From Dyella_B humi (lineage in GTDB: Bacteria > Pseudomonadota > Gammaproteobacteria > Xanthomonadales > Rhodanobacteraceae): a stretch of DNA of 64,000 bases. Below, piece by piece: positions 50,116 through 58,526 of this stretch; within the stretch, counting starts at the first letter, position 1, and each line of letters opens with the position of its first letter. The notes beneath the pieces were generated by a model. That model made no database searches. It saw nothing but the letters and a program-made list of their open reading frames with translations, and was not told the DNA's origin. A program made the translations under genes and the position numbers. The stretch is from assembly GCF_044904605.1 (NCBI RefSeq), contig NZ_JADIKI010000022.1:372001-436000 (forward strand), read 5' to 3'.

Positions 50116-51459
50116 ATGACGAGCCAGACTGCACCGCAGCCCGTGGATGTACTCATCGAAGCCCGCTGGGTCGTGCCGGTCGAACCGCACGGCGTGGTAC
50201 TGGAGCAGCATGCGGTGGCGATCCATGCCGATCGCATCGTCGCCATCCTGCCGATTGCCGAGGCACGCGCCGCCTATGCGCCGCGCGAACGGGTAGAACT
50301 GGGTGAGCATGTGCTGATCCCGGGCCTGATCAATACGCACACGCACAATCCGATGACGCTGATGCGCGGCCTCGCGGACGATCTGCCTTTGATGGTCTGG
50401 CTACAGCAGCACATCTGGCCGGTGGAAGCGAAGGTGATCGGCCCCGAGTTCGTGCGCGATGGCGTGGAACTGGCCATTGCCGAGATGCTGCGCGGCGGCA
50501 CCACCTGCGCTAACGAAAACTATTTCTTCCCGGATGCGATCGGCGCGACGTATCGCAAGCATGGTTTTCGCGCCGTCGTCGGCCTACCGGTGATCCAGTT
50601 CCCCACGGGGTGGGCGCGCACGCAGGACGAATACTTCGAGCGCGCCGGCGAAACACACGACACGTTCCGTAGCGATCCGTTGATCCGCACCGCGTTCGCG
50701 CCGCATGCGCCGTACACGGTGTCCGACGAATCGTTTGAACGCATTCGCATGTTGGCCGATCAGCTCGACATTCCCGTTCACCTGCATCTGCACGAAACCG
50801 CGCACGAGGTGGATGAGGAACGCAAAAAGAGCGGCCTGCGTCCGTTCCAGCGTCTGCAGAAGCTCGGCCTGGTGAACGATCGCCTGATCGCCGTGCACAT
50901 GACCCAGCTCACCGATGGCGAAATCGCCGCTTGCGTCGAAGCCGGCGTGTCGGTGGTGCATTGCCCGGAATCCAATCTTAAGCTCGCCTCCGGTTTCTGC
51001 CCGGCGGAAAAACTGCGCAAGGCCGGCGTGAACGTGGCGCTGGGTACGGATGGCACCGCATCCAACAACGATCTGGACATGTTCGGCGAAATGCGCACCG
51101 CGGCGTTGCTGGCCAAGGCGGTGGCGGAGGATGCCGCCGCTTTCGACGCCGGCTTCGCGTTACGTACCGCCACCATCCAGGCCGCGAAGGCGCTGGGCCT
51201 TGACGCCGAGATCGGCTCGATCGAGGCCGGCAAGCAGGCGGACCTGGCAGCAGTGCGGTTGAGCGATCTGGAAACCCAGCCTCTGTTCCACATCATCTCG
51301 CAACTGGTCTACGCCACGGGTCGTCATCAGGTCACCGACGTGTGGGTGGCAGGCAAGCGCAAGCTGGCCGCGCGCGAGCTGGTGGATATGGATGTGGCCG
51401 GCATCATGGCGCGCACCCATGCGTGGCGTGAGCGCATTGCGGCGTTGGATCCGGCGTGA
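50116..51459 (+). CDS. mtaD: 5-methylthioadenosine/S-adenosylhomocysteine deaminase (TRZ/ATZ family)
   Basis: A 447-residue amidohydrolase. Metal-site motifs are HTHNPMT after the first barrel strand, HLHLHETAHEV, VHMTQL and the terminal GTDGTASNNDLDM. The start at 50116 (MTSQTAPQPVDVLIEARWVVP) follows an A-rich run; the 13-codon extension upstream is not needed. In Pseudomonas the related enzyme deaminates methylthioadenosine in the salvage pathway. It begins a run with yciI, ubiG and mupP/gph, an order like that around ubiG in Pseudomonas. Confidence 0.87.
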   Translation: MTSQTAPQPVDVLIEARWVVPVEPHGVVLEQHAVAIHADRIVAILPIAEARAAYAPRERVELGEHVLIPGLINTHTHNPMTLMRGLADDLPLMVWLQQHIWPVEAKVIGPEFVRDGVELAIAEMLRGGTTCANENYFFPDAIGATYRKHGFRAVVGLPVIQFPTGWARTQDEYFERAGETHDTFRSDPLIRTAFAPHAPYTVSDESFERIRMLADQLDIPVHLHLHETAHEVDEERKKSGLRPFQRLQKLGLVNDRLIAVHMTQLTDGEIAACVEAGVSVVHCPESNLKLASGFCPAEKLRKAGVNVALGTDGTASNNDLDMFGEMRTAALLAKAVAEDAAAFDAGFALRTATIQAAKALGLDAEIGSIEAGKQADLAAVRLSDLETQPLFHIISQLVYATGRHQVTDVWVAGKRKLAARELVDMDVAGIMARTHAWRERIAALDPA

Positions 51460-51710
51460 AGCGCTTTCTCGTCATCCTGATGCGCCGACCGCAGCTCGAC
51501 CCAGCGGCCATCCCGCTGCATCGGCAATTTTTGGACACCCTGCGCGAACAGGGACGCAATGAGATGTCCGGCGGTTTCGCTGATCAGTCCGGCGGCGCCT
51601 ATCTGCTGCGGGCCGAATCGCTGGAAGAGGCGCTGCAGATCGCCCACAACGACCCGGCGCATACTAGCGGCGGCTGGGATGTCACGATTTACGAATGGAA
51701 CGCAGATTAA
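51456..51710 (+). CDS. YciI-family protein
   Basis: An 84-residue ferredoxin-like-fold protein of the YciI/muconolactone-isomerase-like family, with the pattern R..HR.FLDTLREQG....SGGFADQSGGAYLLRAESLEEA. It overlaps mtaD by 4 bp (ATGA). YciI proteins are small dimers with unknown or dehalogenase-like activities. The function here is unknown. Confidence 0.8.
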   Translation: MKRFLVILMRRPQLDPAAIPLHRQFLDTLREQGRNEMSGGFADQSGGAYLLRAESLEEALQIAHNDPAHTSGGWDVTIYEWNAD

Positions 51711-51739
51711 ATTAGCGCATCCAATAGGAGTCTTTCCTT

Positions 51740-52447
51740 ATGCAAGCCACGCAAAACGTCAGCCAAAAGGAAATAGCGCACTTCGACAAGCTCGCCGCGC
51801 GCTGGTGGGATCCCGATGGCGAATCGCGGCCGCTGCATGATCTCAATCCGGTGCGCCTGGACTATGTGGCCAAGCGTGTAGCACTGCGCGGTGCGCGCGT
51901 GGCCGACGTCGGTTGCGGTGGCGGCCTGCTTAGCGAGGCGCTGGCGCGCGCGGGAGCAGATGTCGTCGGTATCGATATGAGCTTGAAGGTGATCGAGATC
52001 GCGCGACTGCATCTGCACGAGTCGAACCTGAAGGTGGATTACCGCAAGCAATCTTCGGCCGAACTTGCCGCATCCGAACCGGCCAGCTTCGATGCAGTGT
52101 GCTGCATGGAATTGATCGAGCACGTGCCTGATCCAGCGGCGCTGGTGCACGATCTTGCCGTGATGCTCAAGCCGGGCGCGCGGCTGTTCATGTCCACCCT
52201 CAATCGCACGCCGGCTGCGTTCGGCGCTGCGATCATCGGTGCGGAATACATCGCGCGCCTGTTGCCGCGCGGCACGCATCATTACGCGCAATTCCTCAAG
52301 CCTTCCGAGCTCGCACGCCTGTTGCGCCATGAAGGGCTGGAGCTGGAAGACATCAGCGGCCTGGGCTACAACCCGATCAATCGCAAGGCGTGGCAGAGCC
52401 GCTTCACCGCCGTCAATTATCTTGTGTGCGCACGAAAACCCACATGA
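51740..52447 (+). CDS. ubiG: Ubiquinone biosynthesis O-methyltransferase UbiG
   Basis: A 235-residue SAM methyltransferase that performs both O-methylations in ubiquinone synthesis. The N-terminal FDKLAARWWDPDGESRPLHDLNPVRLDY is diagnostic. Motif I is VADVGCGGGLLSE, and the C-terminal THHYAQFLKPSELARLL and GLGYNPI are family-specific. AGGAG lies upstream. Its stop overlaps the next gene's start by 4 bp. Confidence 0.96.
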   Translation: MQATQNVSQKEIAHFDKLAARWWDPDGESRPLHDLNPVRLDYVAKRVALRGARVADVGCGGGLLSEALARAGADVVGIDMSLKVIEIARLHLHESNLKVDYRKQSSAELAASEPASFDAVCCMELIEHVPDPAALVHDLAVMLKPGARLFMSTLNRTPAAFGAAIIGAEYIARLLPRGTHHYAQFLKPSELARLLRHEGLELEDISGLGYNPINRKAWQSRFTAVNYLVCARKPT

Positions 52448-53118
52448 AGCCGCAGCCCCTATCACCTCAAGGCATGTTGTTCGACCTGGATGGCACCCTG
52501 CTCGACAGCGCGCCGGATCTACATGCCGCATTGGCTACCTACTGCGGCGAAGTCGGCGCGGCTGTGCCTTCGTATGCGAGTGTGCGCACGGTCGTCTCGC
52601 GCGGCTCCCGCGCCATCTTGCGTTGCGCCTTCGATGAAAGCGACGAGGCGCTGCTCGAACGCATGCCGCGCTACCTCGAGCTGTACCACAGCATGATGGC
52701 TCGCCATACCCGTCCGTTCGAAGGCATCGAATCGCTGCTCGATATGCTCGAAGGCAACGGCATCGCCTGGGGCATCGTCACCAACAAGCCCGGCTATCTC
52801 ACCGACGATCTGGTCAAGCAGATCGGATGGGACGAGCGTGCGTGCGCGGTGGTGTCCGGCGATACCTTGCCGGTGCGCAAGCCCGATCCCGCGCCAGTGC
52901 TGTTGGCGTGCGAGCGCGCGGGGCTCGATCCCGCGCAATGCTTCTTTGTCGGCGACGATCGTCGTGACGTGTTGGCCGGTCGCGACGCCGGGCTCTACAC
53001 CGTTGCCGTGCAGTGGGGATATCTCGACGGCGGCGATCCGCATGCCTGGGGCGCCGACGTAGTGGTGACACACCCGCGTGACCTGATCGAGCTGCTCAAG
53101 TTGAAGGTTCCCGCGTGA
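52444..53118 (+). CDS. HAD phosphatase, MupP/Gph-like
   Basis: A 224-residue HAD-superfamily phosphatase. Motif I is LFDLDGTLLDS, motif II is VTNKPG, and motifs III/IV are in VRKPDPAP and FVGDDRRDVLAGRDAG. Automatic calls would be phosphoglycolate phosphatase (gph), but its coupling to ubiG (4-bp overlap), with mtaD just upstream, matches Pseudomonas mupP, which dephosphorylates N-acetylmuramate 6-phosphate in cell-wall recycling. MupP is therefore my preferred inference, not shown by sequence alone. Confidence 0.85.
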   Translation: MKPQPLSPQGMLFDLDGTLLDSAPDLHAALATYCGEVGAAVPSYASVRTVVSRGSRAILRCAFDESDEALLERMPRYLELYHSMMARHTRPFEGIESLLDMLEGNGIAWGIVTNKPGYLTDDLVKQIGWDERACAVVSGDTLPVRKPDPAPVLLACERAGLDPAQCFFVGDDRRDVLAGRDAGLYTVAVQWGYLDGGDPHAWGADVVVTHPRDLIELLKLKVPA

Positions 53119-53972
53119 GCGAAGAGGTTGCCCACCACGGCGCGCTGCAAAGCTACGTGGACAAATGGCTAGCCGTACAACCGCAGCAACGCATGGCGCT
53201 GGTGTTCGTGGCGCCGAACAAATATCCGGGGCATGTCGCGCTCGCTGCACTTGAGCAGGAATTGCTGTCGGCCGCCTACGGCATTCGCGAGCCGCACGTG
53301 GCCGCCACCAAGCTCAATTGGTGGGCGGAAGAACTCAGCGGTGCGGCGGCCAGCGGCGGTCGGCATCCCTTGACCCGCGTGCTGTTCGATGACGAACGCG
53401 CACACGCCATGCCGCAGCAGCGCTGGCTAGCGCCGGTACTGGCATCGATGGCACAACTGGACCAGGGCACGGCGGTGGATTTCGCGGCCCAGTTCAATGC
53501 TTCTTCTGCGCTGCACGGCGCCCTGGCCGAGTTGGAGACCGCATGGTGGTACGGCGAAACGGCGTCGCCGGAACGCGCCACGCGAGTAGCCACCCTGAGC
53601 CACCTGCTGTTTGCGCTGCGCCGCCTGCAGGACGACGTGGAACGGGATCGCCTCCCGCTGCCCATGGCGCGCCTGGCCCGCTTCGGCCTGAACCGCGCCA
53701 GTTTGCGCCAACACAGCGACGCAAGAGACCAGGCCATCAAGGCCCAGTTGGATGATCTGCGTACCGCCTGGGGCGAAGCCGCGCGCCTCGATGGCCCGCT
53801 CAGCGTGTTCCGCACGCTGGAGGCTGGCGAGGGCGAACGTCTCGCACGCAAGGCAGCGCGTGCCGCAGAGCCCCTGAAAGTGCTGCAGAAAGGCGTGCCA
53901 GACGGCGGCTTCATGACCACCCTGCGCGCCTGGCGGGCAGCCCAGCGCTGGCAGTTGCAGGTCGGCGGTTGA
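53115..53972 (+). CDS. Squalene/phytoene synthase-like protein (NDUFAF6-like)
   Basis: A 285-residue all-alpha protein of the trans-isoprenyl diphosphate synthase fold. It starts at GTG overlapping the previous stop (GTGA). The second Asp-rich motif is preserved as LQDDVERDRLPLP (about 175-187), but the first motif is replaced by ATKLNWWAEEL, as in the non-enzymatic NDUFAF6-like branch. No squalene cyclase or carotenoid genes are adjacent, so enzymatic terpenoid synthesis is unlikely. Its conserved place after ubiG and mupP could mean a role in quinone, respiratory complex or membrane processes. Confidence 0.75.
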   Translation: MSEEVAHHGALQSYVDKWLAVQPQQRMALVFVAPNKYPGHVALAALEQELLSAAYGIREPHVAATKLNWWAEELSGAAASGGRHPLTRVLFDDERAHAMPQQRWLAPVLASMAQLDQGTAVDFAAQFNASSALHGALAELETAWWYGETASPERATRVATLSHLLFALRRLQDDVERDRLPLPMARLARFGLNRASLRQHSDARDQAIKAQLDDLRTAWGEAARLDGPLSVFRTLEAGEGERLARKAARAAEPLKVLQKGVPDGGFMTTLRAWRAAQRWQLQVGG

Positions 53973-54071
53973 AAGCGATAAACGCACTGTTTCCGGCGCG
54001 GCACCTGTTGCGACGCGGCAAGCTGCCCCAAGATTAGCCCGGTAGCCGCACGCGCGATCCAAGGAACACCC

Positions 54072-55022
54072 ATGCATACCCACGAAAATACCGTTCGTTT
54101 GATGCCCGACGTTGCTAGCCAGGCGCAGCCGCATCTGGCCGGCGCGCTGGATTGGGTCGGCATGGATGGCATCGAAGTACCTGCGCTGTTCGATGCGGGC
54201 GACGGCACGGTGCAGCGTTCCTCCGCCCAGGTCGGTGCATTCGTCAATCTCACCCGGCCGGATAAGCGCGGCATCCACATGTCGCGCCTGTACCTGCTGG
54301 TCGACGAGTACCTCAGCGCCAAGCCGGTCGACGCCGGCATGCTGGAATCGCTGCTGCGCGCCTTCCTCGATTCGCACAAGGAACTGGCCGACCGCGCCCG
54401 CATCAGCATCCGTTTCGACCAGCTCGTGCGCCGCGCGGCTCTGCGCAGCAGCAACAGCGGCTGGCGGGCGTATCCGGTTTCCATCGAGGCCAGCCTGTGC
54501 GAAGACGGCTTCCGTATGGAGCTGGGCACGGAAGTGGTCTATTCCTCCACCTGTCCCGCTTCGGCCGCCTTGTCGCGGCAATTGATCCAGGAACAGTTCG
54601 CCAAGGATTTCGACGCCGGCAAGCCGCTGGATCACGGTGCCGTGCTGGCCTGGCTTGGCAGCGAGAAGGGCATCGTCGCCACGCCGCACGCGCAGCGCAG
54701 CGTGGCGCGCCTTTTGGTGCGTTTCGCCGACAGTGCGCCGTTGAATTTGATCAGTCTGCTCGATCGCGTCGAACAGGCGCTGGGCACACCAGTGCAGACC
54801 GCGGTGAAGCGCGAAGACGAACAAGCCTTCGCGCTCGCCAATGGCGGCAACCTGATGTTCTGCGAAGACGCCGCGCGCCGCATCCAGCGTGCGCTGGATG
54901 CCGACGACAGCATCGCGGATTTCCACGTACGCCTCGAACACCAGGAAAGCCTGCATCCGCATGATGCGGTGGCCTATGCCAGCAAAGGTGTGGCCGGCGG
55001 CTACGGCAACGGGCGGGTCTGA
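54072..55022 (+). CDS. folE2: GTP cyclohydrolase FolE2
   Basis: A 316-residue type IB GTP cyclohydrolase that makes dihydroneopterin triphosphate for folate (and queuosine) synthesis without strict zinc dependence. Metal-site residue C161 is in YSSTCPASAA; the FVNLTRPDKRGIHMSRLY segment and the C-terminal HPHDAVAY are typical. In many bacteria FolE2 replaces or backs up FolE under zinc limitation with Zur control, but I see no clear Zur box here. AAGGAA precedes the ATG. Confidence 0.94.
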   Translation: MHTHENTVRLMPDVASQAQPHLAGALDWVGMDGIEVPALFDAGDGTVQRSSAQVGAFVNLTRPDKRGIHMSRLYLLVDEYLSAKPVDAGMLESLLRAFLDSHKELADRARISIRFDQLVRRAALRSSNSGWRAYPVSIEASLCEDGFRMELGTEVVYSSTCPASAALSRQLIQEQFAKDFDAGKPLDHGAVLAWLGSEKGIVATPHAQRSVARLLVRFADSAPLNLISLLDRVEQALGTPVQTAVKREDEQAFALANGGNLMFCEDAARRIQRALDADDSIADFHVRLEHQESLHPHDAVAYASKGVAGGYGNGRV

Positions 55023-55081
55023 TTCAACTTCGTCCCCGGCGCGGTTGCTATCATCCGCGTGTTTGCAGACAAGGAATTTCC

Positions 55082-55510
55082 ATGAAAATCCGCCATGCCG
55101 CGCTCTTGGCCGGCGTGCTTCTACTCGCCGGTTGCAGTTGGATGCCGCACTTCGGGAAAAAGAAGGCGCCACCGCAGCAGCAGACCCTGATGAAATCGCT
55201 AACTGGCGAAGTCGATTATCAATTGGCGCATGACCTACCACCCGATGCGTATCTGGTGGTGACGCTCAACCGGCAGGATGCGCCCGCGCGCGCGATTGCA
55301 ACCGATCGCATCGCACCGGTCGGCGCTTCGCCCGTGTCGTTCGTGCTGAGTTACGAACCTAGCGATCTGGACAACGGTACGGATTTCACCGTGTCGGCGA
55401 GCATCAAGCAAGGTGACCGCACGCTGGCGACCAGCGATATACAGACGAGAGTGCTTGGAAACTCCGGCAACAACGGGCCGGTGTTAGTGACGGTTTCCGA
55501 ATTGCACTGA
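55082..55510 (+). CDS. YbaY-type lipoprotein
   Basis: A 142-residue lipoprotein with lipobox LLAGC (C18). The mature region has a single beta-sandwich domain starting LTGEVDYQLAHDLPPDAYLVVTLNRQD, matching the YbaY/YscW lipoprotein family, which includes pilotin-like proteins. A short basic segment (FGKKKAPPQQQ) follows the lipidated cysteine. AAGGAA precedes the ATG. No secretion genes are nearby, so a general envelope role is more likely. Confidence 0.82.
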   Translation: MKIRHAALLAGVLLLAGCSWMPHFGKKKAPPQQQTLMKSLTGEVDYQLAHDLPPDAYLVVTLNRQDAPARAIATDRIAPVGASPVSFVLSYEPSDLDNGTDFTVSASIKQGDRTLATSDIQTRVLGNSGNNGPVLVTVSELH

Positions 55511-55519
55511 GGCGCCGCT

Positions 55520-55542
55520 CCCCTCTGCCGAAGGGAGAGGGG
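55520..55542. terminator. CCCTCTC-type hairpin between convergent genes
   Basis: CCCCTCT (55520-55526) and AGAGGGG (55536-55542) with a 9-nt loop between the YbaY-type gene and pyrC. No U-tract is visible. Confidence 0.35.
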
Positions 55543-55562
55543 CTTGCTGCAATTCGCGAGCT

Positions 55563-56900
55563 TTATCGATCAAACGCCAACCGCTCGCCGCGCACTGCGT
55601 CATCCACCTTCGAGCCATCCCACACGCGTCGACCATTCACGAACGTAGCCGCGATGGAACTGCTGAAGGTGTAACCCTCGAACGGCGACCAGCCGCATTT
55701 CGACAGCACTTCGCCGCGGCGCACTGTATGTGGCTTGTTCGGATCGACCAGCACCAGGTCGGCGGCATAGCCTTCGCGCAGGAAGCCACGCTCATGCACG
55801 TCAAACAGTGTGGCCGGCGCATGGCTCACCGCTTCCAAGACGCGCTCCAGCGTCAGCTTGCCTTCGGTCACGCGCTGCAGCGCGGCCTGTAGCGCAAACT
55901 GCACCAGCGGCAGGCCGGAAGGGGCTTTGTCGTAGAGCTCCCCTTTTTCTTCCAGCAGGTGCGGCGCGTGATCGGTAGCCAGCACGTCGATGCGGCCTTC
56001 CGCTAACGCCTTCGTGATGGCATCGCGATCGGCAGCCGTCTTGATGGCAGGATTGCATTTGATCAGGAAACCCAGCCGGTCATAGTCCTCATCGCTGAAA
56101 TGCAGGAAGTGCACGCAGGTTTCGGCGGTGATCTTCTTGCCTTTGAGCGGTCCAGGTTGGAACAGCGCCAGTTCGTCCGCCGTGGAGATATGCAGTACGT
56201 GCAGGCGCGTGCCGTGCTTCTGCGCTAGCGAGATCGCCAGTCGGGTCGACTTGATGCACGCCTCGTGCGAACGGATCAGCGGATGTTCGCGTGCGGGAAT
56301 GTGTTCGCCGTATTTCTCGCGCGCCTTGGCGTGCAGCGCGTCGATCATCGGCGTGTCTTCGCAATGCGTGATGATCGGCGTGGGTGCCTCGCGGAAGATA
56401 CCGTCCAGCGTGTCGGGATTGTCCACCAGCATGTTGCCGGTCGAGGCGCCCATGAACACTTTTATGCCCGGGGCGGCCTTGGGATCCAGTGTGCGGATCG
56501 CCTCCAGATTGTCGTTGCTGGCGCCCAGGTAGAACGCGTAGTTCACCGCCGAGGTTTCCGCTGCGCGCGCGTATTTGGCTTCCAGCGATTCGCGATCCAG
56601 CGCCGGCGGCCTGGTGTTGGGCATTTCCATGAAGCTGGTAATGCCGCCTGCCGCGCAGGCTCGCGATTCGTGCGCGATGTCGGCCTTGTGCGTAAGGCCT
56701 GGCTCGCGAAAGTGCACCTGGTCGTCGACCATACCCGGCAGCAGCCACAGTCCGGTGGCATCGATCACCTGTTCGCCGGGGCGGGCGGGCAGGCTGTCAC
56801 CGATGCTGTCAATGCGTCCGTGCTTCACGCGCAGGTCGGCGTGGAAGCGACGCCCTTCATTGACCAGTTCGGCGTTCTTGATCAACCAATCGTTGGACAT
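55563..56900 (-). CDS. pyrC: Dihydroorotase (DHOase), QxH metal-site variant
   Basis: A 445-residue class I dihydroorotase-type amidohydrolase for pyrimidine synthesis. K147 (GIKVFMGAS) is the carboxylated lysine, and H179, H237 and D310 complete the metal site and catalysis. The usual HxH motif after the first strand is changed: the residues are Q61 and H63 (VDDQVHFREPGLTHK). I recall the DDQVHFREPG form from other bacteria, so it may be a functional subgroup; otherwise it could be another cyclic amidohydrolase. A repeat element lies just upstream of the start. Confidence 0.87.
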   Translation of the reverse strand: MSNDWLIKNAELVNEGRRFHADLRVKHGRIDSIGDSLPARPGEQVIDATGLWLLPGMVDDQVHFREPGLTHKADIAHESRACAAGGITSFMEMPNTRPPALDRESLEAKYARAAETSAVNYAFYLGASNDNLEAIRTLDPKAAPGIKVFMGASTGNMLVDNPDTLDGIFREAPTPIITHCEDTPMIDALHAKAREKYGEHIPAREHPLIRSHEACIKSTRLAISLAQKHGTRLHVLHISTADELALFQPGPLKGKKITAETCVHFLHFSDEDYDRLGFLIKCNPAIKTAADRDAITKALAEGRIDVLATDHAPHLLEEKGELYDKAPSGLPLVQFALQAALQRVTEGKLTLERVLEAVSHAPATLFDVHERGFLREGYAADLVLVDPNKPHTVRRGEVLSKCGWSPFEGYTFSSSIAATFVNGRRVWDGSKVDDAVRGERLAFDR

Positions 56901-56915
56901 GTGGGTTCCTTATGA

Positions 56916-56999
56916 GGGGGAACGAGGAGCAGGGAACAGGGAACAGGGAACATCCAGTGTACGGCGAGCTCAATGTTCCTCGCTCCCTGTTCCCCGTTC
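56916..56999. repeat. GGGAAC-unit inverted repeat at the yidD 3' end
   Basis: Left arm (about 56920-56951) of CAGGGAA/GGGAACA units, right arm (56974-56998) of the complementary GTTCCTCG/CTCCCTGTTCCCCG units, about 22 nt apart. The right arm encodes the last codons of yidD, read from the opposite strand. Confidence 0.8.
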
Positions 57000-57242
57000 T
57001 TGGCTCGAGCGACAGCTAGAAAAATGGAAGTGATCGGGCACCGGATCGTGGCCGCCCGAACACAGCGGCTGGCAGCGCAGTATCCGCCATCCGGCCAGCA
57101 GGCCGCCTCGCCATGGGCCGAAGCGGGCCACCGCGACGCGTGCATAATCGGAGCAACTGGGGTAAAAGCGACAACGCTGTCCTAACAGTGGGCTCACGAA
57201 GCGTTTGTAGAGGTTGAGTAGGAAGAGGATCAATCGACTCAC
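56970..57242 (-). CDS. yidD: Membrane protein insertion efficiency factor YidD
   Basis: A 90-residue YidD. The family core is complete: LYKRFVSPLLGQRCRFYPSCSDYA and LLAGWRILRCQPLCSGGHDPVP, with the three conserved cysteines. The GTG start at 57242 gives the family N-terminus (MSRLILFLLN); GTG at 57251 is an alternative. The last 10 or so residues (QERGTGSEEH) come from the GGGAAC repeat. YidD normally sits in the rpmH-rnpA-yidD-yidC cluster; here it lies alone between pyrC and dksA. Confidence 0.88.
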   Translation of the reverse strand: MSRLILFLLNLYKRFVSPLLGQRCRFYPSCSDYARVAVARFGPWRGGLLAGWRILRCQPLCSGGHDPVPDHFHFSSCRSSQERGTGSEEH

Positions 57243-57364
57243 GGCATTCACATTGCCGAAACCGCCTGTGGCGCCCGATTCGCAAGTATTCCAGAAGGAA
57301 GGTTGCCGGTGTGAAGGGTATTGGGCTATAACAGCCGGCCGCCAAGGCCAAAATGGTGAGGTAA

Positions 57365-58426
57365 ATGGCGAAAACCACGCGTAACACCACCGCCGCCAAG
57401 AAAGCTGCAAAGGGAAAGGCTGCGGGTAAGAGCAACGAAGCCAAGGCCAGCAAGGCCAAGGTCGCTGCCCCCAAGTCCGCTAAAAAGGCCGAGCCGGTCA
57501 AGAAGGCTGCGGTGAAGAAAGCACCTGCCAAGACGGTTGCCAAGAAGGCGCCGGCCAAGAAGGTCGTGCCCAAGCCAGCCGCCAAGCCACAGCCGAAAAA
57601 GGCCGAGCCGGTGGCGGTGAAGAAGGCTGCCAAGCCACCGGCACCGAAGCCGGAGCCCAAGCACGCCGCACCTCACGCCGCGCCTGTCGCCAAGCCGGCG
57701 CCAGCCAAGAAGGTGGCCGAAAAGCCCATCGCCAAGCCAGCTCCGGCGCCCGCTACGGCGGCAGCCAAGCGGCCGGCACCACCCGTTACACAAACTGCAA
57801 CACCTCGCCCCGTATCATCACTCGCTGCCAGGCCCATCCCAGGCAAGGTAGCCAGTGCCGTGGGGCCCACGGCGCCGCGCGTAGCGAATGCCACTGCGCA
57901 TAACTCCACCAGCAAAAAGCAGAAGACCACGCAGTCCTCAATGAATAGTTCCGCTACAACGCTCGATAATGGTGTAACCCGCGAAGACGGCCGTTACGCA
58001 CTCCCCCTTACGGTCAACATCGACCTGCCACCGGGCTATCGCCCGTCGTCCGACGAGGAGTACATGAACCCTCGTCATCTGGCCTACTTCCGCAACAAGC
58101 TCCGTCAATGGCGCGAGCAACTGGTGGAAGAATCCCGCCAGACCATGGAAAACCTTCGCGACGAGGTGCGTGACGTAGGTGATGAGGCCGAACGCGCCAC
58201 CCGCGAAACGGAAAACTCGCTGGAGCTGCGCACCCGCGATCGGTACCGCAAACTGATCTCCAAGATCGACAAGGCACTGCGTCGCATTGAGGAAGGCCGT
58301 TACGGCTACTGCGAGGAAACCGATGAGGAAATCGGTCTCGAACGCCTCGATGCCCGCCCGATCGCCACGCTGTCGCTGGATGCGCAGGAACGTCGCGAGC
58401 ATCTGCAGAAGCAGATGGGCGACTGA
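57365..58426 (+). CDS. dksA: DksA-like RNA polymerase-binding factor with long basic N-terminus
   Basis: A 353-residue protein. Residues 1-about 190 are Lys/Ala/Pro-rich, like histone H1 tails, and about 210-353 form the DksA fold. The coiled-coil tip keeps the D-x-x-D-x-A motif (DVGDEA). The zinc finger is degenerate: only C316 remains, and the other three positions are T319, S337 and A340. The same C-T-S-A pattern is known to me from alphaproteobacterial DksA. It should act with ppGpp on transcription start sites. GAGG precedes the ATG. Confidence 0.9.
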   Translation: MAKTTRNTTAAKKAAKGKAAGKSNEAKASKAKVAAPKSAKKAEPVKKAAVKKAPAKTVAKKAPAKKVVPKPAAKPQPKKAEPVAVKKAAKPPAPKPEPKHAAPHAAPVAKPAPAKKVAEKPIAKPAPAPATAAAKRPAPPVTQTATPRPVSSLAARPIPGKVASAVGPTAPRVANATAHNSTSKKQKTTQSSMNSSATTLDNGVTREDGRYALPLTVNIDLPPGYRPSSDEEYMNPRHLAYFRNKLRQWREQLVEESRQTMENLRDEVRDVGDEAERATRETENSLELRTRDRYRKLISKIDKALRRIEEGRYGYCEETDEEIGLERLDARPIATLSLDAQERREHLQKQMGD

Positions 58427-58451
58427 CGATCGCGGTTTCATTTGAAACGAC

Positions 58452-58479
58452 AAAGCCCCGCTTAGTGCGGGGCTTTTTT
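58452..58479 (+). terminator. Intrinsic terminator of dksA
   Basis: AAAGCCCCGC (58452-58461), 5-nt loop, GCGGGGCTTTTTT (58467-58479). The stem extends outward through ACGAC/GTCGT. Confidence 0.9.
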
Positions 58480-58526
58480 GTCGTTGCGGGTTGGGGTTCG
58501 GCTGCGCCTCGCGCCAACCTACATCA

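Noticed and set aside
53427..55241. Long minus-strand frame opposite the squalene-synthase-like gene and folE2
   Set aside because: Both plus-strand genes have clear family motifs; the antisense frame has none and crosses their boundary.
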